Part shown: positions 1 to 9,201 of the stretch, one piece after another
How the letters are laid out: each line of letters opens with the position of its first letter
Numbering within the stretch: the stretch's first letter is position 1
From: Bordetella genomosp. 1
GTDB lineage: Bacteria; Pseudomonadota; Gammaproteobacteria; Burkholderiales; Burkholderiaceae_B
DNA length: 64,000 nt
Direction: 5' to 3'
Assembly (NCBI RefSeq): GCF_002261335.1
Contig: NZ_NEVL01000004.1
Span: 744,001-808,000, forward strand
Translations under genes and position numbers: made by a program
Notes under the pieces: model-generated
The model's input: only the letters and a program-made list of their open reading frames with translations
Database searches by the model: none
Told to the model about the DNA's origin: nothing

Positions 1-875
1 TGTTCGAGAATTTCGCGCAGCGCCTGCCGATTTACGGAGCGAGAAGGGTTTGCGGAAAATCGTGGATCAAGCGCCACTGTTCCGATACCGAGTCGCTCGC
101 AAAGCGCCACGAACTGGGTATCGTTTCCGACTGCAAGATAAATTGTGCCGTTCGCGGTCTGAAAGCTGTCATACGGATAGATGTTCGGGTGCGCGTTTCC
201 TGTCCTTTCCGGATTCTTGCCGGTCGCATAATAGTTGCTGGCATGCGGATGCAGCAATGACACGGCATTCGCATACAGCGTGGTTTCCACCATCTGACCG
301 CGCCCGGTGCGGTGGCGTGCCTGCAAAGCCAGCAGTACCGCGATGACGGCATTCAGCCCCGTGGTCATGTCAACAACGGGCAGCCCTACGCGTGTCGCAT
401 CCGCGCCGCCATTGACGCTCATCAGGCCGCATAGCGCCTGAACGGCAGTGTCATACGCCGGCAGTCCTCCGTAAGGTCCGTCCGAGCCAAAGCCCGAAAC
501 GCGACAATGAATAAGGCGTGGATTGACTTCGACGAAGCTATTTAGATTCCACCCCCATTTGCTCAAAGTGGACAGTTTGAAGTTCTCGATCAGCACATCA
601 GCCTGGGCCACCTGCTCCATCAATGTCGCACGCCCTGACTCGGTACCAAGATTCAGCATGCGGCTGCGCTTGTTGCGGTTCGCTCCAGAAAAGTACGCCG
701 ACGTCTGTCCGAGATATGGCGGCCCCCAACTCCGCGTATCGTCGCCGTCCGGCCCCTCGATCTTGAGTACGTCGGCCCCATGGTCGCCCAAAACCTGACC
801 GGCATATGGGCCGCCCAGTACCCGTGACACATCGAGCACCCGTACGCCTGCCAACGCTCCTTCGCTTGCTTCCAT
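1..875 (-). CDS. CaiB/BaiF-family CoA-transferase (partial, C-terminus outside window)
   Basis: Family III CoA-transferase that moves CoA between carboxylic acids, in the cytoplasm. About 291 N-terminal residues are visible and the frame stays open to base 1, so the C-terminal part is outside the window. The start ATG at 875 gives the typical opening ALAGVRVLDVSRVLGGPYAG. The motif GLPVVDMTTG places the catalytic aspartate at about residue 169, as in formyl-CoA transferase. The gene is divergent from a Bug-type receptor gene, with about 180 bp of shared upstream DNA. That pairing suggests activation of an imported organic acid. The substrate cannot be read from the sequence. Confidence 0.9.
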   Translation of the reverse strand, partial: MEASEGALAGVRVLDVSRVLGGPYAGQVLGDHGADVLKIEGPDGDDTRSWGPPYLGQTSAYFSGANRNKRSRMLNLGTESGRATLMEQVAQADVLIENFKLSTLSKWGWNLNSFVEVNPRLIHCRVSGFGSDGPYGGLPAYDTAVQALCGLMSVNGGADATRVGLPVVDMTTGLNAVIAVLLALQARHRTGRGQMVETTLYANAVSLLHPHASNYYATGKNPERTGNAHPNIYPYDSFQTANGTIYLAVGNDTQFVALCERLGIGTVALDPRFSANPSRSVNRQALREILE

Positions 876-1054
876 CGTTCGTATCCTGTCTGCGGCCCCC
901 GGCTAGTCGGAAAGGGCATCGAGCAACAGCATATCGTTTAGCAATGAGGCATCTATTCGAAACGAGTATGGACGGATACTGAAATCCAATCGCCGCGCGA
1001 TGTGGTGCTCCTAGAATTTGCCTCAAACAACAATTGCGACGAGGAGACAACCCC

Positions 1055-2026
1055 ATGCATCGTGCCTTCAAGACAACCCTATTTGCAGTCAGCCTTTTGG
1101 CCAGCGCCGGTGCGAGCGCTAAGGAAAACTGGCCGCAGCGGCCAATCACGTTCGTGGTCCCTTACCCGCCGGGCGGCCCTGCAGATCTGATTGCCCGCAG
1201 CGTGGCAAGGAAAATGAGCGACTTTGCCAAGCAAAGCATCATCGTCGAAAACAAGGCCGGCGCCAGCGGCAACATTGCCGGCGAGTACATAGCGCGCGCG
1301 CCGAAGGATGGCTATACGCTACTTTTTGGGTCATCGCCAGTACTGGTGATTAATCCCGGGTTGTACCCGAAGCTCGGCTTTGATCCATTGCGCGATTTCC
1401 AGCCAATAGCGGATTTCGGCAGCCTGCCCAACGCGGTTCTGGTCAATGCCGCGCTTCCCGTTTCCTCAGTCCAAGACCTGATCGCGTATGCTCGTCGAGA
1501 GCCCGCTACGTTCGCGTCGGCAGGCAGCGGCGGCACCACGCATCTTGCCGGGTTGCTCTTTGCCCAGGCTGCGGGGCTCAAGGACGTGACGCACGTACCG
1601 TACAAGGGTTCGGCGCCGGCGCTGCAATCTCTGCTTGCCAACCAGGTGACAATGACCTTCACAGACGTATACACCGCCTATCCATTCCTGACTTCCGGAA
1701 AATTGAAGGTGCTGGGAATCACCTCGGCCCAGCGCTCTGCGCTGTTGCCAGACGTTCAGACCTTGCAACAACAGGGAATGCCCGGAATCGACGTCAGTGT
1801 TTTCTTTGCATTGTTGGGCCCGGCCGGCATGCCGCCATCTGTTGTCCAGCGCTTGAGCGCGCTTTCCCAGCAAGTACTGCAGGATCCTGAGATCCGAAGT
1901 CAGTTCAAAGAGCGTGGATTGGAGCTGCCAGCTGATGAAAGTCCGGACGCACTGCGCTCCCGCATGGAGCGAGAAACGGAGACGTGGGGACAGCTAATCA
2001 AATCGACGGGCGCGGCGGTCGACTGA
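1055..2026 (+). CDS. Bug-family (tripartite tricarboxylate transporter) periplasmic receptor
   Basis: Periplasmic solute-binding protein of the TctC/Bug family, which is greatly expanded in Bordetella and relatives and captures carboxylates and other small acids. The ATG at 1055 is chosen because GAGGAGA lies 7 bases upstream; an in-frame alternative at 1034 lacks this. A signal peptide (FKTTLFAVSLLASAGASA) is followed by the family signatures WPQRPITFVVPYPPGG and NKAGASGNIAGEYIA, and later THVPYKGSAPALQ. Its length of 323 residues is normal. No membrane subunits (TctA/TctB) are adjacent, which is common for this family. The stop overlaps the next gene start. The ligand is unknown. Confidence 0.9.
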   Translation: MHRAFKTTLFAVSLLASAGASAKENWPQRPITFVVPYPPGGPADLIARSVARKMSDFAKQSIIVENKAGASGNIAGEYIARAPKDGYTLLFGSSPVLVINPGLYPKLGFDPLRDFQPIADFGSLPNAVLVNAALPVSSVQDLIAYARREPATFASAGSGGTTHLAGLLFAQAAGLKDVTHVPYKGSAPALQSLLANQVTMTFTDVYTAYPFLTSGKLKVLGITSAQRSALLPDVQTLQQQGMPGIDVSVFFALLGPAGMPPSVVQRLSALSQQVLQDPEIRSQFKERGLELPADESPDALRSRMERETETWGQLIKSTGAAVD

Positions 2027-2844
2027 TGGAGACCAGTGCCAGCACACACCAACGCCTGGTCAACGCGTTGGTCGCCGCGCGGCGGGACGGGCATCAGATC
2101 GAAGACGTGACGCAGCTTGAACGAGTTGAGACCGAAGACGACGCCTACTCCGTAATGCTGCAGGTGGCGAAAACGTTAGGCTGGGCAACTGCCGGTTGGA
2201 AGATCGCCGCCACAAATGCCGACTTACAGCGACGGTTGCGAACTACTCAACCAGTCTGCGGTATCACGTATCTGCGCGACGTTCGCGAACACCCTGCCAC
2301 GCTTTGCCACGATGAGTTGCTGGACCCCATTATCGAATGCGAGATTCTATTCATCCTTGGGAAATCCCTACCTCCGCGGACCGAATCGTATAGTGAAGAC
2401 GAGGTAGCGATGGCCATAAGTAGTGCGCACATTGGAATTGAGGTAGCTCAGTGCCGCTTTCCTCGAAAGCGTCTGCCCGACCCACTCTACATACAGGCAG
2501 ACGGCTTCGCCTCGGGCCACTACATACGCGGCGCGTCTATTCCAGATTGGCGAAGATCAATGCTCAACGGCATTGGCGTCGTATTGGAGCGGAATGGCGA
2601 CTCAATTGCTCGAGGCTCGACGAATGACGTGATGGGTAACCCATTGCACGCAATAACTTGGCTGTCCAGGAGATTGAATCAACTTAAGCAAGGGCTGCGA
2701 GCAGGCGATCTTGTGGCTTCGGGCTCATGCAATATCTTAGTCCCAGGACTAGCTGGCGATGCATTCTGTGCTCGCTTTCACGGCGTTGGAGAGGTGAGGG
2801 TTAACTTGACTGGCATTCAACATCCCGCCAAGAAAGCCGTTTAG
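2026..2844 (+). CDS. 2-keto-4-pentenoate hydratase / FAH-superfamily protein
   Basis: Protein of about 272 residues resembling MhpD-like 2-keto-4-pentenoate hydratases and 4-oxalocrotonate decarboxylases, the fumarylacetoacetate hydrolase fold. The metal-site region appears as DPIIECEILFILG, and GWKIAATNADLQRRL matches the usual N-terminal segment. The ATG at 2026 is preferred because it overlaps the stop of the receptor gene (TGATG), implying translational coupling; an in-frame ATG at 1984 would overlap further. In aromatic meta-cleavage routes such enzymes hydrate or decarboxylate a keto-acid. Here, without ring-cleavage genes nearby, it may act on a related keto-acid. The exact reaction is uncertain. 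Confidence 0.8.
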   Translation: METSASTHQRLVNALVAARRDGHQIEDVTQLERVETEDDAYSVMLQVAKTLGWATAGWKIAATNADLQRRLRTTQPVCGITYLRDVREHPATLCHDELLDPIIECEILFILGKSLPPRTESYSEDEVAMAISSAHIGIEVAQCRFPRKRLPDPLYIQADGFASGHYIRGASIPDWRRSMLNGIGVVLERNGDSIARGSTNDVMGNPLHAITWLSRRLNQLKQGLRAGDLVASGSCNILVPGLAGDAFCARFHGVGEVRVNLTGIQHPAKKAV

Positions 2845-3484
2845 CCCAGTGCTTGAGCACCTCTAGGACTGTGACATTGAGGCGCTGGACCACGCAGCCG
2901 CAAGAGTCTGCCTGACGCCCCGGCGTGCGACGCATAACTTAAGTCTAGCTAGCCCGCGTTGGACGACGCAAATTGGTCTGAATGCAAATTACCGTAAAGT
3001 ATTTACGCCCCAAACAGAGGGGGATACTGCGCCCAGCTCAACTTTTCTCATGCTGCTTCATGGGCGCGTCGGCTGCTTCCGAATACGAGGCTGGATGCTC
3101 ATAGGTTATGAGCTTGCTCGCTGATGAAATACGTGCGTGAGTTTGAACTCTTCGTGATCACGCGGGCCGGGGCATTGAGTTCGTCTTAGAGCAGCGAACG
3201 GACCGCGTAGGCCAAACTCAGGCCGGCTATTCCTGCCTTGGCAATACGGCTACCTGTTTACCTGAGACTATGGCTCACTGTCGCGCAGCCTACATGACTA
3301 CACTCGCACTGCGCGTGGCAGACTGGAGCAGCCAGATTACCGTCGCCTGGAGAATGAGCCTCGACATACCTCGTTGGCGAGGCCTCGCAGCGTGTTCAAG
3401 CCAGAAACAGCCGTTCGATGCACCTAGCGCGCTGAAGCATCGGCCGGCCGAGTTCCTTGTTCTCCGGCACGCGGTTCGGTGACA
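2845..3484. other. Non-coding stretch of about 640 bp
   Basis: Nothing convincing is seen here. The only reading frames are short, have no Shine-Dalgarno sequence and resemble no family I recognise. It separates the catabolic cassette from the iron-uptake locus and may be a junction between independently acquired blocks. Confidence 0.5.
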
Positions 3485-5962
3485 TCACCAGCTATAGCTC
3501 AATGTCCCCACCACGGCGCGCCGGTTGCCGTAAAACACGGACTGATCGTAGAAGCCCGGGGTGAAATAGCGCTTATCAAAGAGGTTGGTCGCACTAATCG
3601 AAGCGCGCAAGCCCTTAAGATCTTGGCTCAACTGACCCAGGTCATATCGCACCACCGCATCAACCAGGGTGTACCCGCCGATCTTGATCGTATTGGCCGC
3701 GTTGTAGGACGATCCAACATACCGGACGCCGCTGCCCAGGCCCAGCCCGGCGAGCGGCCCGGTGCGCACGGTGTAGTCGACAAACAGGCCCGCCATGTGA
3801 CGCGGCACCGACGCTGGGCGTAGGCCCTTCTTGCTAACGCCGGTGACGAGATTGGCATTGTCCTTGGTGATCTCGGCATCCAGATAGGTGTACGACGCCG
3901 CCACGTTTAGGCCAGCGGCCAGCGAGGTCTTCGCCTCCAACTCCAGGCCGCGCGAGCGCACCTCGCCGTCCTGCACCGAGTAGCCGGAGTAAACAGGGTC
4001 CGCGGTGGTGACGTTTTGCTGCGTCAACTGGAACAGGGACGCCGTGATCATGCTGTCGGAGCCCGGAGGCTGGTACTTGATGCCGACTTCGTACTGCTTG
4101 CCCTTGGTCGGATCGAAATTGCCGCCACCCCGTGCCGGCGCCAGCGTGCCCGAGGCGGGCTGGAACGACGTGGAGTAGCTGACGTACGGTGCGACGCCGT
4201 TGTCGAAAAGATAGGTTAGTCCGCTACGGCCAGTGAAGGCCTCAGCATTGACCTTGCTGGACGCATCGGACAGATAGTCGGATTCCTTGTTGGTGGCCCA
4301 GTCGTAGCGGCCGCCCAGCGTCAGGATCCAGCGCTCATAGCGCAGTTGGTCCTGCGCATACAACCCGGTCTGATAGACCTGGCTCTTGCCGTCCACCGAT
4401 TTGAAGCTGTTCCACGTGGTGGTATTGGTGTAGACGGGATTGAAGATGTCCACCGTGCCGTTGGTGCCCCCGGTGCGGGACTCGCGGCCGGAATAGTACC
4501 CGTAGTCCAGGCCAGCCAAAACGGTGTGCTGCACGGCACCCGTCGAAACGCGGCCTTCGACATTGGTGTCGACCAGGAAGGTGTCGGTGCTTTTCGGGCG
4601 GTCCTGCATGCCGAACGTGTAGTAGCGTCCGTCGGTCAGTTGCGCGCTGTTGCGTGCGCCGCTGGACACGTAATCCACGTTGGCGTGCGTGTAGCGGGCT
4701 TTTTGACGCACGGTCCAGTTTTCCGTGGCGGCATGTTCGACTTCATAGCCGACCGAGGTGTTCTCGACCGTGTAGTGCGTCAGGTCGGGTTGCCCCAGAA
4801 AGACGTCCGACGGGAAGCGGCCGGCCGGGTTGTCAATGACTGTGCCGGTCAGTGGCAGGCTTTGTTCCGAACCGCCGCGCTTGGATTTCTGGTAGCTCGC
4901 GTAGACGGTGACGTTGGTCCGGTCGGTGGGACGCCATGTCAGCGACGGCGCCAGATAGAACCGGTCGTCGGGCGAATGGTCGACTTGGGTGCCACTGTCG
5001 CGCGCCACGCCGGTGATGCGGTAAAGCCACTTGCCCTCCTGGTCCATCGGACCTGCGAAGTCGAACGCAGCCTGTCGGCGGTCAAAATTCCCGCCCTGCA
5101 ATTCGATTTCATGCAGCGGCGTTTCGGTCGGGCGCTTAGTCGTCATGTCGACCAGCCCGCCCGGGGCGATTTGCCCGTACAGCACGGACGACGGCCCCTT
5201 GATAACGTCGATCCGTTCCAGCCCGTAGGTCTCGATATCGATGTCGTACTGGTTAAACCCCGCGCGCAGGCCGTCCCGGAACGTCGAAAACAGGTTGAAG
5301 GCGCGGAAACCTCGAAGGTAGATGTCGGGCGCGCCTTGCCCGCCGGGGTAGTCGATGGCGCGAATGCCGGGTGTGTACGCCACTGCGGAATTGAAATTCT
5401 GCACGCCACGCTGATCCATCTCTTCGCGACTGACGACGCTGATAGCTTGGGGAATCTCGATTAGGGGCGTATTGGTCTTGGTGCCTGCCGACGAACGCAG
5501 CGCTACGAAGCCGTCGTCGGCTGGCCGCTCGGAAGAGGCGGTCACGGCGATGCTGGGGAGGGTGACCACGGATCCCGCTGCGGGCAAAGCCTGCAGCGTG
5601 TAAGCGCCCTGCGCGCCGCGGACGGCCTGCAATCCACTACCCGCCAGTGCAACCGCGAAGCCCGCATCCACCCCATACGCGCCATGCACGCCGGCAGAGG
5701 TCAAGCCGCGCGTTTGCGCGGCATCGAACGAGATGGCCACGCCGGCTGCGCTTGCATACTGGCTGATCACTTGGGCCAGCGGCCCGCCAGGGATGTCGAA
5801 GCGGCGGACGGTGGACTCGGAGGCCATGACGGCGCCTTGCGCATGCAGCATCGGCGAGGCAAGCAGGGCCGACGCCATGAACAATAGCGCCAAATGGGAA
5901 GGCAAGGCGCGCAGGCGCATGCCGCGGACGGAAATCGAGTGAACAGAGGGGTTGTACGACAT
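3485..5962 (-). CDS. TonB-dependent siderophore receptor with signalling domain (FecA/FpvA type)
   Basis: Outer-membrane transducer of 825 residues. Order of domains: signal peptide (about 1-41), secretin/TonB N-terminal STN signalling domain (about 54-125, starting RRFDIPGGPLAQVI), a TonB-box-like stretch (TLPSIAVTA, about 134-142), plug (about 160-270, with GAPDIYLRGFRAFN and RIDVIKGPSSVLYGQIAPGG), then the 22-strand barrel ending in aromatic residues (SYSW). The STN domain means ligand binding is signalled to the adjacent FecR-type protein. The gene lies 120 bp downstream of fecR on the same strand, the usual order for cell-surface signalling. The A/T-rich gap probably carries the promoter used by the partner sigma factor. 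The siderophore is unknown. Confidence 0.93.
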   Translation of the reverse strand: MSYNPSVHSISVRGMRLRALPSHLALLFMASALLASPMLHAQGAVMASESTVRRFDIPGGPLAQVISQYASAAGVAISFDAAQTRGLTSAGVHGAYGVDAGFAVALAGSGLQAVRGAQGAYTLQALPAAGSVVTLPSIAVTASSERPADDGFVALRSSAGTKTNTPLIEIPQAISVVSREEMDQRGVQNFNSAVAYTPGIRAIDYPGGQGAPDIYLRGFRAFNLFSTFRDGLRAGFNQYDIDIETYGLERIDVIKGPSSVLYGQIAPGGLVDMTTKRPTETPLHEIELQGGNFDRRQAAFDFAGPMDQEGKWLYRITGVARDSGTQVDHSPDDRFYLAPSLTWRPTDRTNVTVYASYQKSKRGGSEQSLPLTGTVIDNPAGRFPSDVFLGQPDLTHYTVENTSVGYEVEHAATENWTVRQKARYTHANVDYVSSGARNSAQLTDGRYYTFGMQDRPKSTDTFLVDTNVEGRVSTGAVQHTVLAGLDYGYYSGRESRTGGTNGTVDIFNPVYTNTTTWNSFKSVDGKSQVYQTGLYAQDQLRYERWILTLGGRYDWATNKESDYLSDASSKVNAEAFTGRSGLTYLFDNGVAPYVSYSTSFQPASGTLAPARGGGNFDPTKGKQYEVGIKYQPPGSDSMITASLFQLTQQNVTTADPVYSGYSVQDGEVRSRGLELEAKTSLAAGLNVAASYTYLDAEITKDNANLVTGVSKKGLRPASVPRHMAGLFVDYTVRTGPLAGLGLGSGVRYVGSSYNAANTIKIGGYTLVDAVVRYDLGQLSQDLKGLRASISATNLFDKRYFTPGFYDQSVFYGNRRAVVGTLSYSW

Positions 5963-6082
5963 GAAGTCTCTCAGGAAGGCGTGAAATAAAGGTTCTGCCT
6001 GAGAGGACGAACGAAACGGCCCGAAGACGCAAATTCTTCAAAAATAAATTTGGACGGTTCCTGAGCTCGGCGTCCGCACGCT

Positions 6083-7048
6083 TCAACGCGCGACAAGCCG
6101 GGTCCAATAGCCCAGCACCCGCTCGGTCTTGACCGGAAAGCCCTGCGTCAACGCGGCCAGGCCCTGATCGGTGTTGTCCAGCGGAAAAGAGCCCGACACC
6201 AGCAGTTGGGCAACATCGGCGTCGCACCCAAGACCGCCGCGCCGATATCTGCCCAGCTCGGCCGCCAGTTGGCCCAGCGGCATGTCCAACGCGACGAGGT
6301 TGCCACTAGTCCATGACGCAGTAGTGATGTCGTTTGGCTTGGCGGGTTCGACGGTGTCTCGGCTGAACCGCGCTTGCTGGCCAGCTTGCAGGACGACGGC
6401 CCCCTGCCCCTGTACGGGTTCAATGCGAACCGACTTTTCCAGGACGGCCACGCGCGTCCAGCCACCTTCGGTCTTGACCATGAAACGCGTGCCGAGCGCG
6501 GTGGCCGTGCCCTGGCGCGTTCGCACGAGGAAGGGGCGCGGCGTGGCGGCGGGGTCGGGATGCGTGGAGACCAGAATGGCGCCCGATCGCAGGTCCAGGA
6601 TGCGGGCTTGCTCGTCGAACGAGACGTCGACGGCGGTATCCGTGTCCATCAGCATGGACGAGCCGTCGGCTAGCTGCATGTTGCGCCGTTCGCCGACGGC
6701 GCTGCGGTAGTCGGCAGTCCAGCTTTCCAAGGTCAGTGTGCGCCAACCCAGCCAGGAGGCGGCGCCGGCGCCCGCCACGAGGCCGAAACCACGTAGCACA
6801 GCGCGGCGCGACGCCTTGTCCGGCGCCAACGCGGGGCGGGCGATGCTGCCTGGCAGGCGGCCCATCTGGCGGCAGACCTGCTCGACCTTGCCCCACGCGG
6901 CGCGGTGGGCGGCGTCGCTGGCAAGCCAGTGGTTCCAGGCGTTGCGATCGTTGGCGGTGGCGGCTTCCGAATTCAGGCGCGCGTACCAGGTGGCGGCCTC
7001 CTTGACGGCGCGCAGGTCCCGCGCGCTGGGCGTCGTGTCTGTAGGCAT
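6083..7048 (-). CDS. fecR: FecR-family anti-sigma factor
   Basis: Inner-membrane regulator of 321 residues that holds or activates the partner ECF sigma factor when the outer-membrane receptor binds its ligand. The N-terminus carries the DUF4880 pattern (ATWYARLNSEAA, then NHWLASDAAHRAAW). A single membrane segment follows (about 90-115, LRGFGLVAGAGAASWLGW). The periplasmic FecR domain has LADGSSMLMDTDTAVDV and TRFMVKTEGG. I chose the ATG at 7048 (MPTDTT), 11 bases past the sigma-factor stop; an in-frame start at 7081 would overlap that gene and has a hydrophobic run not typical of the family. Confidence 0.92.
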   Translation of the reverse strand: MPTDTTPSARDLRAVKEAATWYARLNSEAATANDRNAWNHWLASDAAHRAAWGKVEQVCRQMGRLPGSIARPALAPDKASRRAVLRGFGLVAGAGAASWLGWRTLTLESWTADYRSAVGERRNMQLADGSSMLMDTDTAVDVSFDEQARILDLRSGAILVSTHPDPAATPRPFLVRTRQGTATALGTRFMVKTEGGWTRVAVLEKSVRIEPVQGQGAVVLQAGQQARFSRDTVEPAKPNDITTASWTSGNLVALDMPLGQLAAELGRYRRGGLGCDADVAQLLVSGSFPLDNTDQGLAALTQGFPVKTERVLGYWTRLVAR

Positions 7049-7059
7049 CGGCGTGCCGC

Positions 7060-7596
7060 TCACGGCAAGAGCAAGCAGCAATGCGCCATGGCGCGCGCCA
7101 GATAATTATCCACGCTGCGACGCGATACCCCCAGACGGCGGGCAATCTCGCCATAGGGCAGGTCTTCGCACTGCGCCATCAAGAAGGCCTGCTTGACCTT
7201 CAATCCAAGCCCCTCGAGCATGGCGTCGATCTCGATCAAGGCGCTACGCAACACGGCCTGCGCTTCGAGCGAAGGCACCTCCTGCGGCGGGAGTGTGGCC
7301 AAGACCTCGAGATAGGTTCGCTCCAGCGTTTGGCGCCGGAAAAAATCGATCATCAGGCTTTTGGCGATGGTCGCCAGGTAAGCGCGCGGTTCCCGAATCT
7401 CAGCGACGGGGTCGGCGCTGGCTGCGCCGCATCGACCGGTATGCGTCTTCAACACCCTGACGAAGGTGTCCTGCATCAGATCCGCCGCGTCGAACGGATC
7501 GCCCACGCGACGGCGCAACCACCCCAACAGCCATCCATGGTTGTCGCTGTAAAGCGTATGCATCGCTGATACGGCATCGGGAGAAATGCTGGACAC
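7060..7596 (-). CDS. fecI: FecI-type ECF sigma factor
   Basis: Extracytoplasmic-function sigma factor of 178 residues of the iron-starvation class. Region 2 is seen in DAADLMQDTFVRVL, and region 4 in DLPYGEIARRLGVSRRSVDNYL, a helix-turn-helix for the -35 element. The start is a GTG at 7596 with GGAG about 8 bases upstream. It heads a three-gene minus-strand unit with fecR and the TonB receptor and should drive the receptor promoter. A Fur-box-like sequence lies about 24 bp upstream, so expression is likely repressed by iron. Confidence 0.92.
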   Translation of the reverse strand: MSSISPDAVSAMHTLYSDNHGWLLGWLRRRVGDPFDAADLMQDTFVRVLKTHTGRCGAASADPVAEIREPRAYLATIAKSLMIDFFRRQTLERTYLEVLATLPPQEVPSLEAQAVLRSALIEIDAMLEGLGLKVKQAFLMAQCEDLPYGEIARRLGVSRRSVDNYLARAMAHCCLLLP

Positions 7597-7619
7597 AAGG
7601 CGCTCCGGACTGAAAAATT

Positions 7620-7638
7620 AGTAATGAGAATTACTATC
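7620..7638 (-). promoter_or_regulatory. Putative Fur box upstream of fecI
   Basis: On the minus strand the 19-mer GATAGTAATTCTCATTACT matches the classical Fur consensus GATAATGATAATCATTATC at 13 of 19 positions. It lies just upstream of the fecI start, where iron-loaded Fur would block transcription. Confidence 0.7.
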
Positions 7639-8179
7639 AATTTTCCTTCAAACCTGCAGATTTTGGCAAGCCGCGCCTAAGGGGCCTGTGTCGGCAGTTT
7701 TTGTCCGCTAACGGTCTCGGCTCAACCTTCTTGGTGGTGCAATTTGTCGTCCAACCGGTTCCGCTTTCGAAGAGACGTCGATAGTGACGACTGTCTGCGC
7801 ACTTCCGGCGCACATCTCCACAACTAGCGGCGTGCCATGCCCCTTTTGATGTGAACCAGTTGGCTGTGACCCAATCTCCACCCCAGCTCTGGCCCGGTGA
7901 CATTATGAGATTGAGGCGTCGCACGAGAACCCCGCTCAAACCTTTCACGCAAATCCCGGCGCGGCGCGCCAGCGCCTCAAAGTTAGGCAAGCGTTGAGTT
8001 GGAGCTCCCGTTAACCATCTATCGGAGCGCCTCTTCCCAAAGGGCATGCTTCGCAACCTGTGGCATTGGCAAACAGGGACGAAAGGTCTTGCGGTACCTA
8101 GTCCGTAAAACAGTCCTCGGAACGTCGACCTCAGTGGTTTGGCAAGACAGACCGAAGTACATACCCTTTTGCGTCTTTT
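7639..8179. other. Non-coding stretch of about 540 bp
   Basis: No supported gene. A 139-codon minus-strand frame (7637-8056) runs through the Fur box and has no recognisable domain or ribosome-binding site, so I do not call it. The patchy base composition is compatible with decayed mobile DNA, but nothing identifies it. Confidence 0.45.
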
Positions 8180-9109
8180 TTATATGAGCAGCACAATCCG
8201 GCCGGGCGGGCGCCGGCCGAATTCTGCGTCCTCGATCAGGGACAGCGCGTCGGAAAACGGTGCTTCCAGGCCAATGAGCGGATGCAGCTTTCCGTCACCT
8301 GCCAACTTGGCGATATCATCTAGGTTTTTGAATCCACCAGTCGAAAACGCCATCCGGTAGCGCCCTGAAAACAGGCCGTGCAGCATCCGGGCCGGCGTTG
8401 GATTGATGTCGATAAGGCGGCCCTTGGGCTTGAGCAGCGCCAGCCCATCGGCCACGTCCAGCGTGCCAAGCGTGTCGAACACCGCGTCGTAGCGACCATC
8501 GGATGCGAACAATGCTTTGTCCGAGTACGAGAACGCCTGATTGACGCCGGCAGCCTTCGCGGCAGCGATCGAGGCATCACCGCACGCGCCGCAGACTTGC
8601 GCCCCATGCGCCCGCGCGAGCTGGACCGCGTAACTGCCAACCGCGCCACTGCAGCCGTGGATTAATATCCGCGAACCGCGGCCCGCGCGCGCGACGCCGA
8701 CGATAGCCGCCCAGGCGGTCGCTGCCGGGATCGGAAGGCACGCGGCTTCGCTGAATGTAAGCGTGGCGGGTTTATGGGCAATGAGTTTGGCGCTCGCATC
8801 GACGACCTCCGCAAACGCCCCTTGCCTCCTGATCTCGGCCGTGCCGAGCACTTCGTCGCCCACGCGGAAATTGATGACATCGGCACCGATCTCTTCCACG
8901 ACCCCAGCGAAGTCGGAGCCCATGCCCAGGGGAAACTTCCACCCGGTGACAAACTTCATGACACCGCGGCGCAATTTCCAATCCAGCGGATTAATCGCTG
9001 CTGCCTTTACGCGCACGCGCACCCGCTGGGTTTCAAGCGGGGGTAGCGTATGTTCCGCGAACGCCATCGCTTCGGGACCGCCGTAGTTGCTGAACTGCAC
9101 TCTTTTCAT
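8180..9109 (-). CDS. Zinc-type MDR oxidoreductase (NADPH:quinone reductase-like)
   Basis: Medium-chain dehydrogenase/reductase of 309 residues. The N-terminal catalytic domain shows AAAINPLDWKLRRG and GSDFAGVVEEIGADV. The Rossmann fold has HGCSGAVGSYAVQLARAHGAQVCG, where an NADP-binding motif is expected. It lacks the structural zinc cysteines, so it belongs with the quinone oxidoreductase-like, zinc-free branch that reduces quinones, enones or similar. ATG 9109 is preferred over an upstream in-frame start at 9160 because homology begins at MKRVQFSNYGGPE. It follows the aldo/keto reductase gene by 92 bp on the same strand and is probably co-transcribed. Confidence 0.88.
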   Translation of the reverse strand: MKRVQFSNYGGPEAMAFAEHTLPPLETQRVRVRVKAAAINPLDWKLRRGVMKFVTGWKFPLGMGSDFAGVVEEIGADVINFRVGDEVLGTAEIRRQGAFAEVVDASAKLIAHKPATLTFSEAACLPIPAATAWAAIVGVARAGRGSRILIHGCSGAVGSYAVQLARAHGAQVCGACGDASIAAAKAAGVNQAFSYSDKALFASDGRYDAVFDTLGTLDVADGLALLKPKGRLIDINPTPARMLHGLFSGRYRMAFSTGGFKNLDDIAKLAGDGKLHPLIGLEAPFSDALSLIEDAEFGRRPPGRIVLLI

Positions 9110-9201
9110 GAGATTCTCTGGCTTTCGCCATTTTCTTGGGATGCCAATTGATACCCGCACGGTAAGCTCGGGCGGGCCGCGAGCTTACCGTGCGGCCGGA
9201 T

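Noticed and set aside
7637-8056. 139-codon minus-strand frame upstream of fecI
   Set aside because: Covers the Fur box, lacks a ribosome-binding site and resembles no family.
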